From contig NZ_CP059569.1 of assembly GCF_014054985.1 (NCBI RefSeq), positions 2,046,001-2,110,000 of the forward strand: a stretch of DNA of 64,000 nt, in the 5' to 3' direction. The notes beneath the pieces were generated by a model, which saw only the letters and a program-made list of their open reading frames with translations, was not told the origin of the DNA and did no database searches. Position numbers and translations under genes: made by a program. How positions within the stretch are numbered: position 1 is the first letter of the stretch; every line of letters begins with the position of its first letter. This stretch comes from Kingella oralis. Lineage in GTDB: Bacteria > Pseudomonadota > Gammaproteobacteria > Burkholderiales > Neisseriaceae. Of the stretch, positions 43,565 to 52,179 are shown one piece after another.

Positions 43565-44479
43565 TTATTTGGCGGCAGACGCAGCAGAAGCGGCAGAAGC
43601 TTCTTTTACCGCGTTTTGCGCGGCGTTTTCGCCCCAAGCGGCCGGGTATTTGTAGCCCGCGAAGCGTTGCAACGCGTATTGTTTGAATTCGTCTGAATTG
43701 TACGCGGCGGCTACGTCTTTCACCCATTTGCTGTCTTTATCGGCGGTGCGAACGGCCGCCCAGTTCACATAGGCAAAGCTAGGCTCTTGGAACAGCGCTT
43801 CGGTCAGCTTCATGCCGCTGGACATCGCATAGTTGCCGTTTACCACCGCAAAATCAACATCTTGACGGCTGCGTGGCAAGTTCGCGGCTTCCATTTCTAC
43901 CAGCTTGATGTCTTTGGTGTTTTCCGCGATATCGGCTTTGGATGCTTTGAGCGGGTCGATGTTGTCTTTCAATTTCAACCAGCCCAGCTCGTTCAGCATC
44001 ACCAAAGCGCGGGCGAAGTTAGACGGGTCGTCGGGCACGGCAACGGTGCTGCCGTTTTTCACTTGGTCAAGCGCGGCCAATTTGCCCGGATACAAGCCAA
44101 GCGGCGCGGTGGGCACTTGGAACACTTCGGTCAAATCCAATTTGTGCTCGGCTTTGAAGCCATCCAAATAGGGCTTATGTTGGAAAACGTTGATGTCAAT
44201 CGCGCCTTCGGCGAGGGCTTTATTGGGTGTAACGTAGTCGGGGAACTCTGTTAGCGTTACTTTGTAGCCTTGTTTTTCCAACATGGGCTTGATTTTATCG
44301 GTAACCATCGTGCCGAAATCGCCCGGGGTTGTGCCGAATTTGATTTCGGTTTTTTCTACAACGGGCGCGTTTGAACCTGATGCAGAGGACGCAGCAGGCG
44401 TAGAGCTGCCACCTTGCCCGCAAGCCGCCAACGCAAAAGCGATGGCACCGGCGAGCGTTAGTTTACTGAATGTTGTCAT
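43565..44479 (-). CDS. metQ: Methionine-type ABC transporter substrate-binding lipoprotein (MetQ/NlpA)
   Basis: 304 residues. Lipoprotein signal with lipobox LAAC (Cys20), then a Ser/Ala linker. KFGTTPGDFGTMV, DYVTPNKALAEGAIDINVFQHKPYLD, VPDDPSNFARALVML and DFAVVNGNYA are NlpA/MetQ signatures. It would deliver methionine to MetNI, but metN and metI are not beside it. In Neisseria the homologue (GNA1946) is also surface-exposed. The C-terminus has an extra Ala/Ser tail. Confidence 0.93.
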   Translation of the reverse strand: MTTFSKLTLAGAIAFALAACGQGGSSTPAASSASGSNAPVVEKTEIKFGTTPGDFGTMVTDKIKPMLEKQGYKVTLTEFPDYVTPNKALAEGAIDINVFQHKPYLDGFKAEHKLDLTEVFQVPTAPLGLYPGKLAALDQVKNGSTVAVPDDPSNFARALVMLNELGWLKLKDNIDPLKASKADIAENTKDIKLVEMEAANLPRSRQDVDFAVVNGNYAMSSGMKLTEALFQEPSFAYVNWAAVRTADKDSKWVKDVAAAYNSDEFKQYALQRFAGYKYPAAWGENAAQNAVKEASAASAASAAK

Positions 44480-44512
44480 GGTTTATCTCCCAATATGATG
44501 TGGATAATTATT

Positions 44513-44549
44513 TTCAGGCTGCCTAACAGGGCTAGGGCAGCCTGAAAAC
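44513..44549. repeat. DUS pair upstream of metQ
   Basis: TTTTCAGGCTGCCTAAC and TAGGGCAGCCTGAAAAC face each other 34-70 bases before the metQ start. Confidence 0.7.
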
Positions 44550-44613
44550 GGTTGCAATACTACGCCAAATAAGCGTAGCGATAAACTTGAATTTGCTGAG
44601 GCAGCCTGAAACG

Positions 44614-44946
44614 CTATTCCTCAATTTCCCAATCTTGTTCTGCGTATTCAACGTGGTCGCCGAAAGGGCGGTCGTTATGTGTGCGCTCGCGGTCAAATGC
44701 GCTCAAAAACGCCATCAGTTCCGCATTGGTAACCGGCTCATGGCGCAAATCGTCCACCGAAAAGCCCTCGGCATAATGGCTTTCGTAAACAGGCGGGGCA
44801 GCCTGAAAAAGCTCGGCGCGCTGTTTGACGAATTTTTGCCAACTCTCGTCCAGCAGATCCAACAGCATCCCATGCTCTTGAATAAACGCAGATAACTGCT
44901 CTTCACTGGCTTCAGGCTGCCAACTGCGCAATCGTTTTAGCATCAT
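44614..44946 (-). CDS. Conserved small acidic protein of unknown function
   Basis: 110 residues from MMLKRLRSWQPEASEEQLSAF; the frame extends upstream but GGAAAGAG before this ATG supports it. Helical and acidic, with a DLLDESWQKFVKQRAELFQ segment and a C-terminal DWEIEE. No membrane segment or known domain. It is divergent from the FimV-like operon. Confidence 0.65.
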   Translation of the reverse strand: MMLKRLRSWQPEASEEQLSAFIQEHGMLLDLLDESWQKFVKQRAELFQAAPPVYESHYAEGFSVDDLRHEPVTNAELMAFLSAFDRERTHNDRPFGDHVEYAEQDWEIEE

Positions 44947-45129
44947 GGTTACACTCTTTCCTATAAAGCGCGAAAACGTAAGAATACATAAAATCATGAT
45001 AAAATTACAACATCTGAGCAGAGCAAACGTGAAAATATTGCAGCAGCAAGGCGTTATCTGTTAAAGTGTGTCAGCTTACCCGCATTAGCCATGGGTAAAT
45101 TTTTTAGTTTAACGAAGCAAGGAGTCGCT

Positions 45130-46551
45130 ATGGATGATCCAATAATGCTCGGTATTATTGCCGTGGCAGTATTGGCGGTGCTCGGTGCAGTTTTCTTGAA
45201 AAACAAGCAAAAAGCATCAGCAGGCAAGAAAGGCAAAAAATCGAGCAGCGCACGCAGCAGCCGCAATGCACACGCGGATGATGAAGACTACTATTCGACC
45301 GAATCCGAAGAACACGAAAATTGGGACACAGTCGCCACCACCAATGTGGTAGACGACACCAAAGTTTCCGTTCAAGACGTGGACACGCTCACCGAATTCA
45401 ACGTATACAAACAATTCGGCTACTTTGACAAAGCCGCCGAATCGCTTTCGGCTTATCTTGCTAAAACGCCTAAAAAAGACCCTCAACTTGCCGGCGAGCT
45501 GGTTGAGCTATGGTTGCAAGCCAAAAATGTTGATGCGGCTACCGAAGCCCTAACCCAATACCAAGACACGCTTTCTGAGGAACAGATTACTCAATTTGTT
45601 AAAGAAGGTTTGGCGATTGACGAAAACCACTTGGGTCTGCGTGTATTGGCCGAAAACAAACTGGGTTGGAGCGTGAAGAAAACCGCCGAAGAAATCGGCG
45701 AAAAAACAGGCTTGGGTCATGAAGAAGCCAAACCTGTTCAGCCCACCATGCGCGGCAAAAGAAAAGAAACGGAAACCGAAAGAAAACAACCGCACAAACC
45801 TTTGGTTGCTGGGCGTGGCGTGATTTCAGGCGTGAGCACCGACGAAAAAGGGGCGGTCTTGGCATTTATGGAACCCGAGCAAAGCGTGAAACTATTGAAA
45901 AATGTTTTAAGCTACGATGCCGCGGTTAAATACATGAATAAAGCCATTCGCAAATCAGACAAACCTGCTTCCTTGTTGATTGATGCATTATCGCTGGATT
46001 ATCGCGCTAAAAACATCAACGGTTTTGCGGGGCACTTGTGGAATCTGTATTACAGCCTAGGCCAATATGGCCGACAAGTAAAAGAACGCATGCTTGGCTG
46101 GGGCTATACATTGGGGCAACACCCCGTGTTTGACCGCCTAGAAGCCGCGCCCAATGAAGCAGCGTTACGCGACTTGGGCATCCAACAAGGATGGATTGAC
46201 GGAGGCAGCCTGAAAAAAGCGCGTTACCAAGCGCTCGTAACCGAAAAAGCAGATGTTAATGCCGAACCAAGAACCGCCACTGAGCGTATCTTGAAAGAAG
46301 CAGAATCCTTGCTGATGTACGGTCAATTAGACAACTCGATGGAACTATTGGAAAACGCCATTGCAGAGTATCCGCAAGAATCTCAGCTGTATATTACCTT
46401 GTTTGACTTGTATGAACGCGCGGAAGAATGGACTCGCTTGGAAAATCTGCTGCAAGAATTGCGTCCAAAAGTTCAAACATTACCTGAGGAAGTAGTGTTG
46501 GCGATGAGCCAACTACTACAACGATTTAGTAACGGCTCATTCGGACATTAA
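45130..46551 (+). CDS. FimV-like membrane-anchored TPR protein
   Basis: 473 residues from MDDPIMLGIIAVAVLAVLG; AAGGAG lies six bases upstream, so I prefer it to the ATG at 45091. One N-terminal membrane helix (about 5-22) is followed by a basic Ser/Lys and then acidic linker. TLTEFNVYKQFGYFDKAAES at about residues 85-105 is the FimV-type TPR start, followed by helical repeats; a second TPR pair is near the C-terminus. FimV/HubP proteins are polar hubs for type IV pili in gammaproteobacteria. It lacks an obvious LysM domain. First gene of a five-gene cluster. Confidence 0.75.
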   Translation: MDDPIMLGIIAVAVLAVLGAVFLKNKQKASAGKKGKKSSSARSSRNAHADDEDYYSTESEEHENWDTVATTNVVDDTKVSVQDVDTLTEFNVYKQFGYFDKAAESLSAYLAKTPKKDPQLAGELVELWLQAKNVDAATEALTQYQDTLSEEQITQFVKEGLAIDENHLGLRVLAENKLGWSVKKTAEEIGEKTGLGHEEAKPVQPTMRGKRKETETERKQPHKPLVAGRGVISGVSTDEKGAVLAFMEPEQSVKLLKNVLSYDAAVKYMNKAIRKSDKPASLLIDALSLDYRAKNINGFAGHLWNLYYSLGQYGRQVKERMLGWGYTLGQHPVFDRLEAAPNEAALRDLGIQQGWIDGGSLKKARYQALVTEKADVNAEPRTATERILKEAESLLMYGQLDNSMELLENAIAEYPQESQLYITLFDLYERAEEWTRLENLLQELRPKVQTLPEEVVLAMSQLLQRFSNGSFGH

Positions 46552-46556
46552 ATAAA

Positions 46557-47690
46557 ATGAATCATGACTTACCCCACGTCAAAACGGTGAAGTTGTTGTT
46601 TGTAGCCATGGACGACCAGCAACAAGCCATGTTCAAAATGGCATTTAAGATGCACAACACGACCAATTACCAAGTCATCAACGCTGGCTCCGGCGAAAAA
46701 CCCGAGCTGGTTATCGTAGATGGTGACGGTACAAATGGTTTGGCGACATGGCAAAAAGCAAAACATGACTTTTCAGGCAGCGTTGTGGTGTTTTTCTCAA
46801 AATCACCGCCTGCTGTAACCGCTCCCTATCTTGCCAAGCCCATTAAATTTGATTCTCTGTTTCTGAATCTCCGCAATTTGTTGCAAGGCAATGGCATCTG
46901 GGTGGTTCGTTCAAACATGGCAAACGCAAGTTCAGCAGCACCTTCACCCAGTGCTCCTGCACAAGCCCAACCCGCACGCTCAACACACGCCAATCGTTCC
47001 AGCGAAGTAACCATTCCACGCTTTGATCCTCGCGTTGGCATCTTAGGTTCATTCCGGGAAATCTTGGCACATCAGCGCAACACAGCCCTTTTGGTTGATG
47101 AAAAGCCTGTGTTAGCCATATTCCCTTCTACGCAACGTGTTTGGATTGCTGTGCCTCCTGAACAACTGCGGGAACTGTGTCGTCAAGAGCACCCTAATAT
47201 CAAGCTCAAAAATATTCCAGATGAAAACAACATCCAAGATCGCGCCAATGCAACCGTTACATCTACCATGTGGCAAGTAGCATTGTGGACCGCGAATGGT
47301 CGCTTGGTTCATCCAATCAATCCCAATACTGTTTTCAAATTAAAAAGCTGGCCCAATCTGACGCGTTTAACACCCTTGCCCGAAGCCATGCGTTTGTCGG
47401 CATTCCTAACTAAAACATCTGTTAGTTTGAATATGCTGTATAAACTGATGCCTTTAGATATGGCTGATATTTTGAACTATATTGCAGCGACGTATCTGAC
47501 AGACTACTTGGAAGTTACGCAACAAGTTCACGAAGCACCAAGCGCACAATCAGCTACTCGCGCAACAGTGAACACATCTGCAACACCACGCCCAGAACAG
47601 GTACGTGCTGCGCGCGCAAACGAAGCACATACACAGCAAAAAACAGGCGGTCTATTGAGCCGTTTTATGAAAAAATTGCTGAATAAATAA
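46557..47690 (+). CDS. Receiver-like protein with C-terminal helical domain
   Basis: 377 residues. Residues 10-110 have the alternating strand-helix order of a response-regulator receiver (KLLFVAMDD, ELVIVDGDG, SVVVFFSK, YLAKPI), with a D-G-D at the strand 3 end and a K-P near strand 5, but the acidic pocket is incomplete, so it may be a pseudo-receiver. A Pro/Ala linker follows, then a domain with VWIAVPPEQL and a winged-helix-like end (TSVSLNMLYKLMPLDMADIL). Basic C-terminus. It starts five bases after the FimV-like gene. Confidence 0.65.
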   Translation: MNHDLPHVKTVKLLFVAMDDQQQAMFKMAFKMHNTTNYQVINAGSGEKPELVIVDGDGTNGLATWQKAKHDFSGSVVVFFSKSPPAVTAPYLAKPIKFDSLFLNLRNLLQGNGIWVVRSNMANASSAAPSPSAPAQAQPARSTHANRSSEVTIPRFDPRVGILGSFREILAHQRNTALLVDEKPVLAIFPSTQRVWIAVPPEQLRELCRQEHPNIKLKNIPDENNIQDRANATVTSTMWQVALWTANGRLVHPINPNTVFKLKSWPNLTRLTPLPEAMRLSAFLTKTSVSLNMLYKLMPLDMADILNYIAATYLTDYLEVTQQVHEAPSAQSATRATVNTSATPRPEQVRAARANEAHTQQKTGGLLSRFMKKLLNK

Positions 47691-47706
47691 TGAATGAGGG
47701 ATTACT

Positions 47707-48246
47707 ATGTTGATAGAAAATAAAATCATTTTTACGGGACCAGTAGGCGTTGGCAAAACAACCGCCATCGCGGCCTTGTCTGATGAACCACCTATCCAAA
47801 CAGATGCCAGCGCATCAGACATGACTGCCGTACGCAAAGGTTACACAACCGTTGCTATGGACTATGGTTTGATTCAATTAGATGAAAACACCAAAATCCA
47901 TTTATACGGCACGCCAGGGCAAGAACGATTTGACTTTATGTGGGACATCCTAAGCCAAGGTAGTATGGGCTTGATTTTGTTGTTGGATAATACTCGTGGT
48001 AACCCATTAAAAGATTTGAAATTCTTTTTGGATTCTTTTGCAGATTTGCTGAAAACCGCCCCCTTGGTGGTTGGTGTAACCAAAATGGATATTCGCGCCG
48101 TGCCAGGTATTGATGTTTACCAAAAATATTTAGCACAAAATGGTTTCAATGTGCCTGTATTTGAAGTTGATGCACGTAACGAAGAAGATGTGAAACAACT
48201 CGTTACTGCAATGCTCTTTCAAATTGACCCAGGTTTAGAGGTGTAA
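47707..48246 (+). CDS. Small Ras-like GTPase (MglA-related)
   Basis: 179 residues, one G domain. G1 GPVGVGKTT at 11-19; G3 is YGTPGQERF (67-75), where the usual aspartate is replaced by Gly-Thr as in MglA-type proteins; G4 TKMD at 125-128. The switch I region lies at about 30-50. Such GTPases work with roadblock proteins as activators or partners. GAGGG lies five bases before the ATG. It sits 16 bases after the receiver-like gene and one base before the next gene. Confidence 0.88.
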   Translation: MLIENKIIFTGPVGVGKTTAIAALSDEPPIQTDASASDMTAVRKGYTTVAMDYGLIQLDENTKIHLYGTPGQERFDFMWDILSQGSMGLILLLDNTRGNPLKDLKFFLDSFADLLKTAPLVVGVTKMDIRAVPGIDVYQKYLAQNGFNVPVFEVDARNEEDVKQLVTAMLFQIDPGLEV

Positions 48247-48247
48247 C

Positions 48248-48907
48248 ATGGAATCTACTCTTTCATTACAAACAAATTTATACCCACACATCACGCCCGC
48301 TGGCGCATTCTATGCAATTGCCAACAAAAGTGTGAGTGCCAGCCGCACATTGCTGTCTAATATTTTAAAAGCAGATAGCCAACAACCTATCACTCAAGAA
48401 AAATTATTAGAATGGTCTGAAACCAGTGATATAGAATCGGCATTGAATTTACTCTATCGTTTGCAACGCCTTGAATTTTTATATGGCGGCGACACCCCAG
48501 AAGAAAATTTTGAGCTTCAAGACGATACTTTGGCAAATTTATTGCCCCATTTGTCAGACAGCCAAAAAGCATTGTTGATTGATCATGACGGTTTCTATTT
48601 TGCAAACTCTGGTTTTAACCATGAGGCAGCAGAAGAAGTGGCTATTTTGGCGAGCGAAGCCATTCGATTATCTGAGCGCCACGCTCTTTTGATTAAAAAC
48701 AACCTAAACATTTATCAAAATGCATGGGGTTTATGCGACCCAACAGGGCAAAGCGAATTAACATTCTTCCCCATCTACATCAACGATACAAAATACATTT
48801 TGGTAACAGGTGGCACACCACAATTACACAAAGAAGCTTTTGTAACTCTGGTGCGCGCACTTTATAAAACGGTTGAAGCGGCTAACAATTTGGGCGCTGA
48901 TTTTTAA
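48248..48907 (+). CDS. Roadblock-like protein with N-terminal winged helix
   Basis: 219 residues. Residues 1-95 are helical (TQEKLLEWSETSDIESALNLLYRLQRL) and resemble a winged helix. Residues about 105-215 look like a divergent roadblock or longin-like fold: QKALLIDHDGFYFANSGF, then the long helix EVAILASEAIRLSE and strands ELTFFPIYI and YILVTGG. This is weaker than the match of the next gene. One base after the GTPase stop. Confidence 0.65.
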   Translation: MESTLSLQTNLYPHITPAGAFYAIANKSVSASRTLLSNILKADSQQPITQEKLLEWSETSDIESALNLLYRLQRLEFLYGGDTPEENFELQDDTLANLLPHLSDSQKALLIDHDGFYFANSGFNHEAAEEVAILASEAIRLSERHALLIKNNLNIYQNAWGLCDPTGQSELTFFPIYINDTKYILVTGGTPQLHKEAFVTLVRALYKTVEAANNLGADF

Positions 48908-48931
48908 AAATTTGGATTGGACTAATATAAA

Positions 48932-49297
48932 ATGCATGAACAACTTTTAACTTCCGTATTGAGCGACTTAAACAGCTCTTCCGTTGATATTACTGCATCT
49001 GCCGTTATTTCTACCGATGGTTTACCTATCGCGCATCTATTGCCCGCGAACATTGACCCTGATCGCGTAGGTGCAATGTCTGCCGCATTGTTGGCTTTGG
49101 GCAATCGCACCACGCAAGAATTGGCTTGCGGTGAATTGGAGCAAGTGATTGTTAAGGGCAAACTGGGCTACACATTGCTGATTCAAGCGGGTGGCACCAA
49201 TGTATTGTGCTTAACTGCCAAAGAAAGTGCAAAACTGGGTTTGATTCTGTTGGATGCTCGCCGTGCAGCCCGTGCGATTGTGGATATTACAAAATAA
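48932..49297 (+). CDS. Roadblock/LC7-domain protein (MglB-like)
   Basis: 121 residues, one classical roadblock/LC7 domain: ASAVISTDGLPIAHLLP, then the central helix RVGAMSAALLALGNRTTQEL, then the strands QVIVKGKLGYTLLIQAG and NVLCLTA. Roadblock homodimers such as MglB act as GTPase-activating partners of MglA. Last gene of the cluster; tRNA-Phe follows. Confidence 0.9.
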   Translation: MHEQLLTSVLSDLNSSSVDITASAVISTDGLPIAHLLPANIDPDRVGAMSAALLALGNRTTQELACGELEQVIVKGKLGYTLLIQAGGTNVLCLTAKESAKLGLILLDARRAARAIVDITK

Positions 49298-49366
49298 TTT
49301 AGGTTTGGCTTTTCCATTATTCGTTTGACATCCTAGTTTTATTGTGTTGTAATACGCAGCTTATTT

Positions 49367-49442
49367 GGCCAGATAGCTCAGTCGGTAGAGCAACGGATTG
49401 AAAATCCGTGTGTCGGCAGTTCGATCCTGCCTCTGGCCACCA
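49367..49442 (+). tRNA. tRNA-Phe (GAA)
   Basis: 76 bases with encoded CCA. Acceptor GGCCAGA pairs with TCTGGCC; D arm TAGCTCAGTCGGTAGAGCA; anticodon stem ACGGA/TCCGT with loop TTGAAAA, anticodon GAA; T arm with GTTCGATCC. All conserved positions are present. Confidence 0.98.
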
Positions 49443-49449
49443 AATATTC

Positions 49450-49475
49450 AAGCCCAAACGTTTGTTTGGGCTTTT
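49450..49475 (+). terminator. Terminator after tRNA-Phe
   Basis: AAGCCCAAA pairs with TTTGGGCTT, followed by TTCGTTTATTTTT. Confidence 0.8.
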
Positions 49476-49499
49476 CGTTTATTTTTGAATGGAGTTTTT

Positions 49500-50357
49500 A
49501 TGCGTTGGCAAGACCGGGAAGGCAGTAACAATATTGAAGATGCGCGTGGCAGCTCGGGCGGAGGCGGCATGGGTGGCGGCAAACCAATTGGCATCATTGG
49601 TTTGATTATTTTGTTAATTGGTGCTTACAACGGCGTGGATTTAAGCGGTTTGGTGGGCGGGGCGAACCAGCTTAGCAATGCTCAGCAGCAAACACGCCAG
49701 CAACCGCAATATTCTCAACAAGAGCAGCAGTTATATAAACTCAGCTCGGTTGTATTGCGTGAAACGGAAAAAGTATGGGGCGCGTATTTTCAAAAAATGG
49801 GCAAAACGTATCAAGAGCCTGTGTTACAAATTTATTCGGGCGCAACTCGAACGGGATGTGGCACAGGGCAAGCCAGCGCAGGCCCGTTTTATTGCCCTGC
49901 GGATAATAAGCTATACATTGATTTGTCGTTTTACAATACCATGAAAAACCAGCTTGGCGCAGAAGGCGATGCCGCGTTTGCTTATGTAATTGCTCACGAA
50001 GTGGGGCATCATGTGCAAACCATGCTGGGCACGCTTGGCAAGGTGCACAATTTACAGCAGCAAGTGGGCAAAACAGAATCCAATGCGTTATCGGTAAAAC
50101 TGGAATTGCAGGCGGATTGCTACGCGGGTGTGTGGGGCTATTACGCGCAAAAAGACGGGCTGTTTGAAGACGGCGACATTGAAGAAGCCTATGTGGCGGC
50201 GGAAGCGGTGGGGGATGACACCTTGCAGCAACGCGCGCAAGGCTACACCGTGCCGCACACTTATACGCACGGCACATCTGCCGAACGCAAAAAATGGTTG
50301 CAGCGTGGTTTGCAAACGGGCGATATTAACCAATGCAACACGTTTGGTGCGCAATAA
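49500..50357 (+). CDS. Neutral zinc metallopeptidase, YpfJ family
   Basis: 285 residues from MRWQDREGSNNIEDARG. A Gly-rich segment is followed by one membrane helix (IGIIGLIILLIGAY) and the catalytic domain with HEVGHHVQ (HExxH) near residue 165, after CPADNKLYIDLSFY. The third ligand is probably in ELQADCYAGVWG. The family is widespread (KPN_02809 type) and of unknown substrate; it is anchored in the inner membrane. The upstream frame covers the tRNA and is not coding. Confidence 0.9.
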   Translation: MRWQDREGSNNIEDARGSSGGGGMGGGKPIGIIGLIILLIGAYNGVDLSGLVGGANQLSNAQQQTRQQPQYSQQEQQLYKLSSVVLRETEKVWGAYFQKMGKTYQEPVLQIYSGATRTGCGTGQASAGPFYCPADNKLYIDLSFYNTMKNQLGAEGDAAFAYVIAHEVGHHVQTMLGTLGKVHNLQQQVGKTESNALSVKLELQADCYAGVWGYYAQKDGLFEDGDIEEAYVAAEAVGDDTLQQRAQGYTVPHTYTHGTSAERKKWLQRGLQTGDINQCNTFGAQ

Positions 50358-50378
50358 GGCAGCCTGAAAACAAAAACC

Positions 50379-50404
50379 GCTTGGGCATTTGAACCCAAGC
50401 GGCT
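50379..50404. terminator. Bidirectional terminator between the peptidase and ldh genes
   Basis: CCGCTTGGG pairs with CCCAAGCGG, with AAAAA on the left and TTTTT on the right, so it can serve both convergent genes. A DUS lies immediately before it. Confidence 0.85.
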
Positions 50405-50417
50405 TTTTGCGTTTTGA

Positions 50418-51374
50418 TTATTTCAAATATTCGTGCACTTTCTCTTGATAGCCACGCAAGATGTTGGCGGAATCTGCAAATTTTTGTTTTTCTTCGGCAT
50501 CCAAAGGTTGCTCAATAATGCGCACAATGCCACTGCTGCCGATAACCGCAGGCGTGCCGATAAACACATCATGCTCGCCGTATTCGCCTTCCACCAGCGC
50601 GGAAACGGGCAAAATAGCGCGTTCATTGCGCAAAATGGCGCGGGTAATGCGGGCCAAGCCCATGCCGATGCCATAATACGTTGCGCCTTTGCCTTCAATG
50701 ATTTTGTAGGCGGCGCGCATCACGTCGTAACGGATTTGCTCCATGCGTTCTTTGCCGTTGGGTTGAGCATCAAAATAGGCTTTTACCGATTGCCCCGCAA
50801 CGGTTGCCGAACTCCAAGCCGCCAAAATGCTGTCGCCGTGTTCGCCCACCATAAAAGCGTTGATGCTTTGCGGCGCAACGTTAAATTCTTTGGACAATTC
50901 ATCGCACAAGCGGGCGGTATCCAACACCGTGCCCGATCCGATAACACGCTCCCTTGGGAAGCCTGAGAATTTGTAAGTCGCGTAGGACAACACATCCACA
51001 GGGTTGGCGGCAAGCAGGAACACGCCTTTAAAGCCTGTTTTCACCACTTCGCCAACAATTTTGCTGAACACGTTTAAGTTATTATCAATCAGTTGCAGGC
51101 GGGTTTCGCCGGGTTTTTGCGGCACGCCCGCGCAAATGGTAACGATGTCGGCATCCGCGCAATCGGCATAAGTGCCTGCTTTGACCACGGTTGAAGTCGG
51201 TCCGTTAAACACGCCGTGGCTCAAATCGTAGGCTTCGGCCTCTACGCGTTTTTGGTTGATGTCAATCAACACCAATTCGTCCACAGTGCCTTGGTTGAGC
51301 GCGGCATAGGCATAGCTCACGCCCACCGCGCCTGTGCCAATCACCACCACTTTATTGCTCACTTTGTTTGCCAT
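50418..51374 (-). CDS. ldh: NAD-dependent L-lactate dehydrogenase
   Basis: 318 residues. GTGAVGVSYAYA binds NAD; NPVDVLSYATYKFSGFPRERVIGSGTVLDTAR holds substrate residues and GEHGDS the catalytic histidine. It reduces pyruvate to L-lactate. The sequence is of the Firmicute-like allosteric LDH type and not the malate dehydrogenase type. Neisseria mostly rely on other lactate enzymes, so this fits a fermentative Kingella-like host. Monocistronic. Confidence 0.95.
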   Translation of the reverse strand: MANKVSNKVVVIGTGAVGVSYAYAALNQGTVDELVLIDINQKRVEAEAYDLSHGVFNGPTSTVVKAGTYADCADADIVTICAGVPQKPGETRLQLIDNNLNVFSKIVGEVVKTGFKGVFLLAANPVDVLSYATYKFSGFPRERVIGSGTVLDTARLCDELSKEFNVAPQSINAFMVGEHGDSILAAWSSATVAGQSVKAYFDAQPNGKERMEQIRYDVMRAAYKIIEGKGATYYGIGMGLARITRAILRNERAILPVSALVEGEYGEHDVFIGTPAVIGSSGIVRIIEQPLDAEEKQKFADSANILRGYQEKVHEYLK

Positions 51375-51414
51375 TTTGCTACTTCCTTTGGTTGTTGAAA
51401 AAATTTATTACATA

Positions 51415-51443
51415 ATTATGATACGCTTATCTCGCTGTTTCAA
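51415..51443 (-). promoter_or_regulatory. Promoter of ldh
   Basis: On the minus strand TTGAAA (51438-51443) and CATAAT (51415-51420) are separated by 17 bases, about 40 bases before the ldh start. CATAATTATG at the -10 is itself a palindrome. Confidence 0.65.
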
Positions 51444-51590
51444 GCGCATTTTTGGTCATTTGCTTGTGCCACGTCAATCTTATTTGAAACATTACTCCAC
51501 CCCAAATCAAACGTTTTCTGTTGCTTTTTTTCAGGCTGCCGCTTGGGGCGATGTGCTATATTCCGTTCATTTTTTACCGCCGAAAACGCC

Positions 51591-51998
51591 ATGAACCGCC
51601 CTGCCCTATTTGCCTTATTGTTGCTCACCGCTTGTCAAGCCACTTTGCCCGAAACCTTCACCGCGCAAAACCTGCAACTCGTCATCTACCACGACAGCCT
51701 CGGCAACCGCACGCTGCCGATTGCCCGCCGCGCAGGCGAAAAACGCCAAACGGCTTGGCGCAACTGGCTGGCAAGCCATCGCAACCAATGGCAAAACGGC
51801 AACACCCCCGTTTCGGGCAGCACGCATTGGTGCGCGCAATGGCTGGAAAACGGCGCGGAGCAGCGCATCTGCAAGCGGCACGACAATCACCACGCGCCCG
51901 CGTTGGTTTGGTTTGGCAACGGCGTGTTGCGCGATGCGGAGGCAATTGGCGCGGCGGATAGGATTTGGGCGGGGCGGTTGGCAACGGAGCAGCCGTAG
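51591..51998 (+). CDS. Small lipoprotein of unknown function
   Basis: 135 residues from MNRPALFALLLLTAC, lipobox with Cys15. The mature part is basic and Trp-rich (RQTAWRNWLASHRNQW, HWCAQWLENG) with two cysteines that may pair. A TATATT box lies about 30 bases upstream of the ATG. No family recognised. Confidence 0.65.
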   Translation: MNRPALFALLLLTACQATLPETFTAQNLQLVIYHDSLGNRTLPIARRAGEKRQTAWRNWLASHRNQWQNGNTPVSGSTHWCAQWLENGAEQRICKRHDNHHAPALVWFGNGVLRDAEAIGAADRIWAGRLATEQP

Positions 51999-52179
51999 GC
52001 AGCCTGAAAATAGCGATTGGTTTGCCCAGCGTTGCCATTGGCGCATAAAAAGCGTTTTCAGGCTGCCTCATGGCAATAGGCAGCCTGAAAACGTATGCTA
52101 CGTCTCCCGCAAAATATGGCTCATCATGCCCCATCCTGCAATCCCGCTTTCAGGCTGTCTCTTGTTCACAGGTCAAACC
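51999..52179. other. DUS-dense spacer
   Basis: Four DUS or DUS-like copies (about 51998, 52058, 52078 and 52149) between two small genes; no coding sequence seen. Confidence 0.6.
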
